Source: CAZFZT01 sp964523675 (lineage in GTDB: Bacteria > Planctomycetota > Phycisphaerae > Phycisphaerales > SM1A02). From it: DNA of 30,372 nt. Made by a program: the position numbers and the translations under genes. The stretch covers positions 1 to 30,372 of the forward strand of contig CAZFZT010000038.1 of NCBI GenBank assembly GCA_964523675.1. The letters are read 5' to 3'. The notes beneath the pieces are model-generated. The model did no database searches, was not told the origin of the DNA, and was given only the letters and a program-made list of their open reading frames with translations. Shown piece after piece: positions 15,962 through 23,000 of this stretch (within the stretch, counting starts at the first letter, position 1; every line of letters begins with the position of its first letter).

Positions 15962-16594
15962 GGGAGTTGGGCGGTCGGCTATAAACTGGCTGCTCTGATC
16001 TAGTTTTTTTCCGTCAGATGCTTGTCTCAGCGTTCCGGGTGCTTCTTTGGCCGTTTACTGACCCAGAGACGCCGCACGGGCAAGGTGCCTGGAGCCGAGG
16101 GGCGGCAAGCCACGCCCGCCGCCGAACACGCCAGTTCCAAGCCGACTGGACAATCCGGCATCTGCCCAGCATAATACACTACGTACCAATTCGGCGTCAT
16201 CGCTGCGTTCTGAGAACGCGGCCGGCGCTTTTTATCCACGGCCCGTCCCGACACATGGGGCGCAAACCGTTCACTCTTCGCCCGCGGTGTTCGATCATTC
16301 GGCAGCGCTCAGGCGAAGCAGTCGCTGAAGCCCCTTTCGCTGAAGCGGCTGTATACATTGAACTGTTGACGATCGATATTCTTCCGGCTCACCACCTTTC
16401 GCAGCAATTGGAGCGATCAATCCGAACGATTCACTTCCTTTACGATGAACCGCAAACGCTGAATTCCAGTGTTGAACCGATTCTGCGTTCTGCGGCTTGA
16501 TCGCTCCTGCGACAGATTGTGGTGAACCAGCGCATCGATCACGCTGATGTTGTCGTGTCTCGGTACGGGTCGGTAACCATGCGGGGTTATCGCC
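15962..16594. other. long divergent spacer between the ABC-2 permease and rny
   Basis: More than 600 bases separate two divergent genes. The open frames in both directions are arginine-rich and lack any family motif; the best, at 16027-16254 (-), has a partly protein-like middle (WYVVYYAGQMP) but no ribosome site. Structure seen: CGTTCT-G-AGAACG, a perfect 6-base-arm palindrome at 16206-16218, and a run of seven T at 16003-16009. I see no RNA gene and no convincing promoter for rny. Confidence 0.5.
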
Positions 16595-18175
16595 GTGATC
16601 GTTCTAGCTCTTGTGACTGAGACCGTGATAGCGATCAGCGCCCTGATCGTCGGCGCTGCAATCGCATGGGCGCTGCTGGGCATCATCACCGGCAATACCC
16701 TCCGCCGGGCGAAACACGATGCCGAGCAGATTACCGCCGCTGCTGCCGCCGAAGCAGAGGCATCGCGCCAACGCATCGAACTGGAGGCGGAGAAGAAGGC
16801 CGGCCAACGCCGTGAGCAGCTCGACAAGGAAATCGCCGAAGCCAGGGCTGACCTGAAAAGGGATCAGCAGCGGCTCGAAAAGCGCGAAGACACCCTTGAC
16901 AAGAAACTCGAATCGATCAACGAACGCGAGAAGCGCCTTGATCGCCGCGACGCGGACCTCAAGAAGGCCGAAGCGGATCTCACGACTCGTCAGGAACTGC
17001 TCGATCGTGACGAGAAGATCATGAAGCAGCGGCTCCAGGAACTCTCCGGCTTGACTCCAGAACAGGCCCGCGAGCGATTCATGAATGAGGTTCGCAAAGA
17101 GGCCGAACACGAAGGCATCATCCTCGCCCAGAAAATCATTGACGAAGCCGAAGTCGCCGCCCGCACTCGCAGCCGAGAAATCACGCTCCAGGCCATTCAG
17201 CGCTTCGCAGCGGAGCACGTTGCGGACTCAACCGTTCGCTCAGTCCGCATTCCATCAGATGACCTCAAGGGTCGCATCATCGGCCGGGAGGGCCGCAACA
17301 TTCGCGCCTTGGAGCGAGCCACCGGCGTCGATATCCTCGTTGATGACACGCCGGGCGTGATTGCTGTCTCATGCTTCGACCCGATCCGTCGCGCCATTGC
17401 GGGCGAGGCGCTGTCAAAGCTGGTGGCGGACGGCCGGGTCCACCCTTCGCGCATTGAAGAGATCGTCGAAACCACGCGCAAGGACATGGCCGAGCGCATT
17501 CTCAAAGCTGGAAACGACGCGGTCATGGAGGCCAACATTCGCGGCCTGCATCCCAAAATCGTCGAAGCGATGGGCAAACTGCACTTCCGCACTTCCTACG
17601 GCCAGAACGTGCTGCGACACTCCATCGAGGTCGCCTACCTGTGCCAGATCATCGCGGACCAGCTCGGCCTCAAAGGTGATGTCGCCCGCCGGTGCGGCTT
17701 TCTGCATGACATCGGGAAGGCGATGGATCATGAAATGGAAGGCGGTCACCCGGCGATCGGCATGGAGTTCTGCCGCAAGTACGGCGAGAAGTCAGAAGAA
17801 GTCCTGAACGCGATCGGCGCTCATCACGGAGACATCCCTGCGACGACGCCGTACACCCCCATCGTCATGGCTGCTGATGCGATCAGCGGCGCACGACCGG
17901 GCGCCAGGCGAGAGTCAATGGAGATGTACATCAAGCGGCTTGAGCAGCTTGAGGGCATCGCCAAGGAGCTCGGCGGCGGATCGGTCACAGAAGCTCATGC
18001 GATCCAGGCCGGCCGCGAAGTGCGCGTCATCGTGGATGCCAAGAAGGCCGACGATGCCGAGGCGTTCGCCATCGCCAAGAAGATCGCGAAGAAAGTCGAG
18101 GATGAGATGACTTTCCCCGGCGAAATCAAGGTCACGGTGCTCAGAGAAGTTCGCGCTGAAGCGACCGCGCGCTAG
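16595..18175 (+). CDS. rny: ribonuclease Y
   Basis: RNase Y is a membrane-anchored endoribonuclease that starts mRNA decay. The 526 residues match the family: an N-terminal transmembrane helix (about 8-30), a long charged coiled coil (about 35-165), a KH RNA-binding domain from about 219 (IPSDDLKGRIIGREGRNIRALE) and a metal-dependent HD domain with LRHSIEVA (about 341) and H371-D372 in FLHDIGKAMDHE. A conserved C-terminal region ends with GEIKVTVLREV. The start is GTG 16595; no strong Shine-Dalgarno is seen. Its TAG stop shares a CTAG with the stop of the convergent HIT gene. Confidence 0.97.
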   Translation: MIVLALVTETVIAISALIVGAAIAWALLGIITGNTLRRAKHDAEQITAAAAAEAEASRQRIELEAEKKAGQRREQLDKEIAEARADLKRDQQRLEKREDTLDKKLESINEREKRLDRRDADLKKAEADLTTRQELLDRDEKIMKQRLQELSGLTPEQARERFMNEVRKEAEHEGIILAQKIIDEAEVAARTRSREITLQAIQRFAAEHVADSTVRSVRIPSDDLKGRIIGREGRNIRALERATGVDILVDDTPGVIAVSCFDPIRRAIAGEALSKLVADGRVHPSRIEEIVETTRKDMAERILKAGNDAVMEANIRGLHPKIVEAMGKLHFRTSYGQNVLRHSIEVAYLCQIIADQLGLKGDVARRCGFLHDIGKAMDHEMEGGHPAIGMEFCRKYGEKSEEVLNAIGAHHGDIPATTPYTPIVMAADAISGARPGARRESMEMYIKRLEQLEGIAKELGGGSVTEAHAIQAGREVRVIVDAKKADDAEAFAIAKKIAKKVEDEMTFPGEIKVTVLREVRAEATAR

Positions 18176-18717
18176 GTTGCCTCGGCCGTCATTCGCTGCG
18201 CCACGTCTCGATACTCCGCAGCCATCCGCTCCAGCGCATCAGGAATGACGCGCACCGCGCCAACCACCGTGATGAAATTGGTATCGGCGCTCCACCTCGG
18301 CACAAGGTGTGCGTGAAGGTGCCCGGGCACACCCGCTCCCGCCGCTTCCCCCTGATTGATGCCGAAGTTGATTCCCTGTGGCGACAGTGTGCGCTGCATG
18401 AGTGCGGCAGCAAGCTCAACGAGGTTCCAGAACTCGCGACGCTGCGCGGGTTCGTAATCCAGAAGTGTCGGGCGAGCTTCACCCAACGCCGTCAACAGGT
18501 GGCCGTTCGCATACGGGTAGCGATTGAGCAGGATCATGCCCTGATCATTGCGAAAGACCACGAGATGACGTTCATCGTCCTGAGGCGACTTCCAATAATC
18601 GGTGAGGAAACTTGCTGAGGAATCGCCGGAGACAAGCGGCGTGTCACGATCGGCCCGTCGCTCAAGATCGCGCAAGTACGCCATGCGCCACGGCGCCCAC
18701 AGGTTCTGCTGATTCAT
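18172..18717 (-). CDS. HIT-family nucleotide hydrolase/transferase
   Basis: The 181-residue protein carries the histidine triad H133-x-H135-x-H137 in GHLHAHLVPRW, plus the upstream ILLNRYPYANGHLL typical of the Ap4A phosphorylase/GalT-like branch. The opening QQNLWAPWRMAYL is also characteristic of bacterial HIT proteins of this size. It should act on dinucleoside polyphosphates or nucleoside phosphoramidates in the cytoplasm; the exact substrate is not readable. No Shine-Dalgarno precedes the ATG, and TACACT lies exactly 7 bases upstream. It is convergent with rny (4-base CTAG overlap) and follows gnd on the same strand. Confidence 0.9.
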   Translation of the reverse strand: MNQQNLWAPWRMAYLRDLERRADRDTPLVSGDSSASFLTDYWKSPQDDERHLVVFRNDQGMILLNRYPYANGHLLTALGEARPTLLDYEPAQRREFWNLVELAAALMQRTLSPQGINFGINQGEAAGAGVPGHLHAHLVPRWSADTNFITVVGAVRVIPDALERMAAEYRDVAQRMTAEAT

Positions 18718-18724
18718 GCGCTAC

Positions 18725-18730
18725 AGTGTA
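18725..18730 (-). promoter_or_regulatory. candidate -10 box of a leaderless HIT transcript
   Basis: TACACT on the minus strand is followed by 7 bases (GTAGCGC) and the ATG of the HIT gene. It has the T-A-n-n-n-T form and the same spacing as the boxes before the porin and gnd genes. No -35 is evident. Confidence 0.3.
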
Positions 18731-18752
18731 ACGGCGAGGGCGCGCGATCACC

Positions 18753-20258
18753 TCATGACACCTGCACCTGGGGTCGCTGCGGATCCGGCCAGTCGATGTG
18801 AAAGTGCATGCCGCGGGGCTGATCGACGCGCTCATACGTGTGCGCGCCGAAATAATCGCGCTGCGCCTGGAGCAGGTTCGCCGGCAATCGATCGCTGCGG
18901 TAGCTATCGAAGTACGCCAGTGCGGATGCGAAAGCGGGCACCGGCACGCCGACCATTGCGGCCTGCGCTACGACCCTGCGCCATGCGTCCTGAAGGTTTG
19001 CAATCTGGCCGCTGAAATAGGGGTCGAGCACAAGATTGGCCAGGTTCGGCGTGCGCTGATATGCCTCGGTGATCTTCTGAAGAAACGCTGCGCGAATGAT
19101 GCACCCACCGCGCCAGATTCGAGCGATCTCGCCAAAGTTCAGTTGCCAGTCATATTCGCGCTGGGCGGCTGCCATGAGTTGGAACCCCTGGGCATAGGCG
19201 CAGATTTTCGAGCAGTACAGCGCATCGCGCACCTGCTCAACGAAGGCCGGCCCCTGGACCTCGCACGCCCCGCGCTTGCCGGCAAGGATGCCCGCCGCAT
19301 GAACGCGTTCATCCTTAATCGCGCTCATCGCCCGGGCGAACACCGCTTCGCCGATGGTCGTCGCTGGTGTTCCCATATCGAGAGCGTTCACCGCAGTCCA
19401 TTTCCCCGTCCCCTTTTGTCCGGCGCGGTCAAGCACCACATCGACGAAGGGACGCCCTGTGACCGGATCGGCCTGCCGGAGAATGTCGGCCGTAATCTCA
19501 ATCAGGAAACTGTCGAGATCGCCCGTGTTCCACGCCCCAAAGACATCGCCGATCTCAGGCGGCGTCAGGTTCGCGCACTCGCGCAGCAGGTGATATGCCT
19601 CGCAGATGAGCTGCATGTCGGCATACTCGATGCCGTTGTGCACCATCTTGACGTAGTGGCCGGCACCGTTGGGACCGATGTAGGCCGTGCATGGTTCCAG
19701 CGGCGCATGATGCCCGGCCTGCTGCGATACCGGCACTTCCTTTCCGGTTTCGGGATCAACCTTTGCTGCGATCGCTTCCCAGATCGGACGCAACCGCTGC
19801 CAGGCGTTCATGTCGCCGCCCGGCATCAGTGAAGGACCGAAGCGTGCGCCAAGCTCGCCGCCGGACACCCCCGATCCAAAGAAGGTGAGCCGCCCGCGAT
19901 ACTCGCGCTCTCGACGAATCGTGTCGGTCCACAATGAGTTTCCGCCGTCCACAACGATATCGTCCGCTTGCACCCCGGCATCCAGTAGCGACTGGCAGAC
20001 GAGATCAACCGGCTTCCCGGCCGCAACGAGCACGACGATGATGCGCGGCCGGTTGAGCGCGCTCACCAAGGCCTTCAGATCCTCATGTGGGACGACATTC
20101 TCGTGCGGGTCTTCCTGGATGAACTCGTGCGTGGCCGAGACGGTGCGGTTGTACACCGCAATGCGGTAGCCGTGATCCGCAATGTTGAGCGCAAGGTTGC
20201 GCCCCATGACGCCCAGGCCGACCAAGCCGACATCGCACGCATCCGTTGCGGTTCTCAT
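18753..20258 (-). CDS. gnd: 6-phosphogluconate dehydrogenase, decarboxylating
   Basis: The enzyme converts 6-phosphogluconate to ribulose 5-phosphate and CO2 with NADP in the oxidative pentose phosphate pathway. The Rossmann fingerprint GLVGLGVMG is at 11-19, VVDGGNS at 102-108 and the catalytic pair K204 and E211 in HYVKMVHNGIEYADMQ. The C-terminal substrate-contacting part is present. At 501 residues it exceeds the common 468-482; the excess is mostly an insertion of about 20 residues just before the YIGPNGAGHY motif (about 167-187, KVDPETGKEVPVSQQAGHH). The ATG has no Shine-Dalgarno and a TATCAT box sits exactly 7 bases upstream. Confidence 0.97.
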   Translation of the reverse strand: MRTATDACDVGLVGLGVMGRNLALNIADHGYRIAVYNRTVSATHEFIQEDPHENVVPHEDLKALVSALNRPRIIVVLVAAGKPVDLVCQSLLDAGVQADDIVVDGGNSLWTDTIRREREYRGRLTFFGSGVSGGELGARFGPSLMPGGDMNAWQRLRPIWEAIAAKVDPETGKEVPVSQQAGHHAPLEPCTAYIGPNGAGHYVKMVHNGIEYADMQLICEAYHLLRECANLTPPEIGDVFGAWNTGDLDSFLIEITADILRQADPVTGRPFVDVVLDRAGQKGTGKWTAVNALDMGTPATTIGEAVFARAMSAIKDERVHAAGILAGKRGACEVQGPAFVEQVRDALYCSKICAYAQGFQLMAAAQREYDWQLNFGEIARIWRGGCIIRAAFLQKITEAYQRTPNLANLVLDPYFSGQIANLQDAWRRVVAQAAMVGVPVPAFASALAYFDSYRSDRLPANLLQAQRDYFGAHTYERVDQPRGMHFHIDWPDPQRPQVQVS

Positions 20259-20265
20259 GTGGCGG

Positions 20266-20271
20266 ATGATA
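20266..20271 (-). promoter_or_regulatory. candidate -10 box of a leaderless gnd transcript
   Basis: TATCAT (five of six consensus bases) on the minus strand is followed by CCGCCAC and the gnd ATG. Transcription would begin at or near the start codon. No good -35 is visible. Confidence 0.4.
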
Positions 20272-20425
20272 CTCTCATGACACTTGGGTTGCGTGCCAAC
20301 GCCATGTCCATTCTCTACGGCGGTTCACTCATGCGGATGTGACATAAGCCAGCGCGTTTCCGATGGTCTGCACATGGCCGCTCTTCCACGATGTAAGCCG
20401 GTCACGTAGAGAAAGGAGAGCCGGA

Positions 20426-20827
20426 ATGAGACGCACGGTCGCATCGAAGACACAAGTCACTCCCCCGCTCGGCCGCGAAGTCGCTGCCGAAAGAATCTTC
20501 AGTGCCGAGGAGGTGAGTCAGGCGTTGCCGTATGTTGAGCGCGTGCTGAGCGATGCAGTTGATGCCTACAACACGGCGCAGCGCGTCCGCCGGGAGTTAG
20601 CGAGGTGTCCGAACGGGCTTGGCCATGCGCGGCTGACTCAGGAGCGCGACGCCGCGGTCGCCATGCTCAATCGCACCGTCGATGAATGCCATGCGATGGG
20701 AATCGCGTATATCGACATCCCCCGGGCGCGAGTGGCGTTCAGGGTGGAGTTCGAGGGTCGCCCGGCCAGCGTGGTGTGGCGGCTGGGCGAAGACCTGCAA
20801 GCGGGCCTCCTGGAAGGTGCGGAATAA
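20426..20827 (+). CDS. DUF2203 family protein
   Basis: The start at ATG 20426 is set by AAAGGAGAG 7 bases upstream; an earlier in-frame start at 20363 lacks one and adds unrelated residues. The 133-residue product has the family frame: an entry RIFSAEEVSQALPYVERVL, a helical middle with a second long helix, and the C-terminal IDIPRARVAFRVEFEGRPASVVWRLGE, where the GR-P-x-x-x-x-W-R-L-G end is diagnostic. The family has no known biochemical function and is cytoplasmic. It is transcribed divergently from gnd; the downstream DksA-like gene has its own promoter. Confidence 0.85.
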   Translation: MRRTVASKTQVTPPLGREVAAERIFSAEEVSQALPYVERVLSDAVDAYNTAQRVRRELARCPNGLGHARLTQERDAAVAMLNRTVDECHAMGIAYIDIPRARVAFRVEFEGRPASVVWRLGEDLQAGLLEGAE

Positions 20828-20884
20828 CAATGTGGAATCGTAACGCAGCGGATTTGGCGAGCTGCCTGCCCCGGCCGTGGTGTA

Positions 20885-20913
20885 TTGACGGGTTCCAATG
20901 GGGCCACTATCAT
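20885..20913 (+). promoter_or_regulatory. sigma-70-like promoter of the DksA-like gene
   Basis: TTGACG (20885-20890), a 17-base spacer and TATCAT (20908-20913) match the vegetative consensus at five of six positions in each box. It would give a leader of about 68 bases before the GTG at 20988. It is the best promoter I see in the window. Confidence 0.7.
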
Positions 20914-20987
20914 CCGCGCCCCTGGGCAGGCGCCGGAGAGCGGCTGAGAACCCGCCATGATGCACCTCGCCCGCTAGGAATCCACAC

Positions 20988-21953
20988 GTGGCCAAGACCA
21001 GCCGAAAGACGACACGGAAGACGACCCGAAAGAAGAAGTCGGCGACGAAGCCCGCTGCGCGCAGCCGCTCCGCCAAGACCACCGCCTCAAAGAAGAAATC
21101 GGTGACCACAAAGCGGAAGACCAAGGCAAAGACCACGGCCAAAGCGAAGACGAAGTCCAAAACGTCCAGCGTCAAATCAAAGCAAACGACGAAGAAGACT
21201 TCCAAATCCAAGGCCAAGACCACGACGCGCAAGAAGGCATCACGCGGCGCCATGCAGAAGAAACCGACCACCAAAAAAACCCCCCGTGCCGCAAGCGGCA
21301 CGATGAAAACCGCCAAGAAGGCCCCATCAACCTCGAAGAAGAGAAAGTCCACCGCAGGCGCAAACGGCACATCGCAGGAGACCTCCGCACGCAGCAAGAA
21401 GGCAAGATCAGTGGCAGAGGTCGCCAGCGCAGCGGCGGTGGATGACAAGGGATATGTCTTCATCAACGGCCGCCGCGTTCGAATGATCTCGACGCAAGGC
21501 GCTCCGCGCAAGAAGACTCGAAATACCGCCGCATCGGCGGTCGTCGCCGAGGAAGAAGCGCCGCCCAAGCCGACCAAGACGAGACTTTCCAAGAAGGAAC
21601 TCAACCATTACCGCCAGATCCTTCTTGAGAAGCGAGCCGACATCATCGGCGATCTCGATGCGATGGAAACGGCCGCCCTCAGGTCGAGCGGCGGCGATGT
21701 CTCCCACATGCCAATTCATATGGCTGACATCGGCAGCGACACGTACGATCAGGACTTCACGCTTGGACTCGCCGAGACGGAACGCAAGCAACTGCGCGAA
21801 ATCGATGAGGCCCTTCAACGCATTGAGGACAAGACGTACGGCGTCTGTATGATGACTGGCAAAGACATTCCCAAGGCGCGGCTCGACGCTAAACCATGGG
21901 CGCGGTACACGATCGAAGCGGCTCGCATCGTCGAAAGCCAGCAGTCGCGTTGA
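20988..21953 (+). CDS. DksA/TraR-like protein with lysine-rich histone-H1-like N-terminal tail
   Basis: The 321-residue protein begins with GTG 20988 (AGGA at 9 bases). Residues about 1-140 are almost only Lys, Thr, Ser, Ala and Arg in AKTT/KKTT-type runs, like bacterial H1-like nucleoid proteins. A short linker with GYVFINGRRVRMIS follows, and the last about 125 residues fold as a DksA/TraR coiled coil plus zinc-finger region (YRQILLEKRADIIGDLD to MADIGSDTYDQDFTLGLAE to YGVCMMTGKDIPKARL). Of four expected zinc cysteines only the first remains; the others are Thr, Tyr and Ala (CMMT and RYTIEA), a pattern I know from other Planctomycetota. Predicted role: RNA-polymerase or nucleoid binding, not shown. 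The Lys-rich part creates a long false frame on the other strand. Confidence 0.87.
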   Translation: MAKTSRKTTRKTTRKKKSATKPAARSRSAKTTASKKKSVTTKRKTKAKTTAKAKTKSKTSSVKSKQTTKKTSKSKAKTTTRKKASRGAMQKKPTTKKTPRAASGTMKTAKKAPSTSKKRKSTAGANGTSQETSARSKKARSVAEVASAAAVDDKGYVFINGRRVRMISTQGAPRKKTRNTAASAVVAEEEAPPKPTKTRLSKKELNHYRQILLEKRADIIGDLDAMETAALRSSGGDVSHMPIHMADIGSDTYDQDFTLGLAETERKQLREIDEALQRIEDKTYGVCMMTGKDIPKARLDAKPWARYTIEAARIVESQQSR

Positions 21954-21986
21954 TGAATTGAGGATGAGACGGTGATTCGGTGATAA

Positions 21987-22020
21987 GGTGAGGTGAGCAG
22001 GCCCGCTGACTTGCCTCGCC
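21987..22020 (+). promoter_or_regulatory. RNA-level hairpin upstream of lspA
   Basis: GGTGAGGTGAG (21987-21997) can pair as RNA with CTTGCCTCGCC (22010-22020) in 11 consecutive pairs, three of them G-U, with a 12-base loop. As DNA the repeat is imperfect. It sits 34 bases after the DksA-like stop and directly before GGAAGG, the only ribosome-site-like motif for lspA. It may be a weak terminator lacking a T-run or a translation control element. Confidence 0.35.
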
Positions 22021-22042
22021 GGAAGGATCATCGAGTAAACGA

Positions 22043-22738
22043 ATGGATACATCACCGTCCGATCGTCATTCACCCTCGCCGCAGAGCCGCCGTGCATGGC
22101 GATCGCCTGCTGCATGGCTGGTGTTGCTGCTGGTGTTGGCGCTCGGTTTGGCGCTTGATCTTGGCTCCAAATACTGGACCTTCAACAACGTCGCAGACGA
22201 TCCGGTCGTCCTGGATCGGGAGTCGCTGCTTTCACATCCCACAATCGATCCGATTCCGCCGCACGAGGGCATCGCAGTGCTGCCCGGCGGGTTGTTGAAG
22301 TTCCGCCTGGTCATCAACCGCGGCGCGGTCTTCGGCATCGGTGAACACCGCCGAATGTTCTTCATTGCATTCACGGTGATGGCACTTGTAGCGGGACTTT
22401 TCATCTTCGCGCGCTACACCCGGGCACATGAGAAGCTCGCGCATGTGGGCCTGGCTCTGGTTCTTGCTGGTGGGCTTGGCAATCTGTATGACCGAATGGT
22501 CTACGGCGTGGTGCGCGACTTCCTCTATATGCTCGCCGGATGGGAACTGCCCTTCGGCTTGCGCTGGCCGCGAATTTTCGGCGGCAGCCCGGAGGTGTTT
22601 CCCTGGGTCTTCAACATTGCGGACGTCATGCTCCTGTGCGGCATGGCGCTGCTGCTCGTTCACATCAATCGCGTGGAGAAAAACCGCGCCAAGTGCGAGA
22701 GCGAATCCGGTGCAGAATCCGGAGCTGTAGAAGCATAA
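22043..22738 (+). CDS. lspA: lipoprotein signal peptidase (signal peptidase II)
   Basis: LspA cuts the signal peptide from lipid-modified prolipoproteins in the inner membrane. Four hydrophobic segments are visible. The conserved LDLGSKYW, NRGAVFG (N92) and the catalytic aspartates D150 in GGLGNLYDRM and D194 in FNIADVML are present. At 231 residues it is longer than the usual 150-190. The excess is an N-terminal extension, a loop after the first helix (about 46-80) and a loop before the last helix (WELPFGLRWPRIFGGSPEVF). The only ribosome-site-like motif, GGAAGG, is 16 bases away, so translation may be modest. Substrates in this window include the lipoproteins at 11109 and 24584. Confidence 0.93.
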   Translation: MDTSPSDRHSPSPQSRRAWRSPAAWLVLLLVLALGLALDLGSKYWTFNNVADDPVVLDRESLLSHPTIDPIPPHEGIAVLPGGLLKFRLVINRGAVFGIGEHRRMFFIAFTVMALVAGLFIFARYTRAHEKLAHVGLALVLAGGLGNLYDRMVYGVVRDFLYMLAGWELPFGLRWPRIFGGSPEVFPWVFNIADVMLLCGMALLLVHINRVEKNRAKCESESGAESGAVEA

Positions 22739-22770
22739 GAGCACCGAAGAGATTGAAACACTGAGGGCAG

Positions 22771-22786
22771 AAGAGGGCCTCTTTTC
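22771..22786 (+). terminator. weak terminator after lspA
   Basis: AAGAG-GGC-CTCTT followed by TTC lies 33 bases after the lspA stop. The stem is only about five pairs. Its AGAGG-n-CCTCTTTTC form closely matches the motif after the gene ending at 4469 on the other strand. Confidence 0.35.
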
Positions 22787-23000
22787 TGAAGGATGGAGGG
22801 GGAGTTGCCAGCGCGTGTTCGGCCGTATTCACTTCTCAATCCTGTTGAATCTCGTTTCGTGAGCTGTTCTAAATTGGATGCACACCGATGCGGTGCTTTC
22901 GGTACCCTTTGCATTGGATCGCCCGTTGTCTTCCGCGGCCCCTGCGGCCTGGCTCAGGCGATACTGCGGGTGATTTCTCTTGACCTGAAGGCACCAGACG

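Noticed and set aside
16206..16218. CGTTCTGAGAACG palindrome as a LexA-type operator
   Set aside because: The spacing fits no LexA box I know and it lies far from any likely SOS gene.
16027..16254. Possible 75-residue protein in the spacer before rny
   Set aside because: A short protein-like stretch only, with no ribosome site, no motif and strong arginine bias elsewhere.
16018..16500. 160-codon plus-strand frame in the same spacer
   Set aside because: Low-complexity arginine/histidine content and no start signal or family resemblance.
20597..21604. 335-codon minus-strand frame rich in Phe, Val and Leu
   Set aside because: It arises from AAG/ACC-rich codons of the lysine-rich tail read on the opposite strand; the DksA-like match is on the plus strand.
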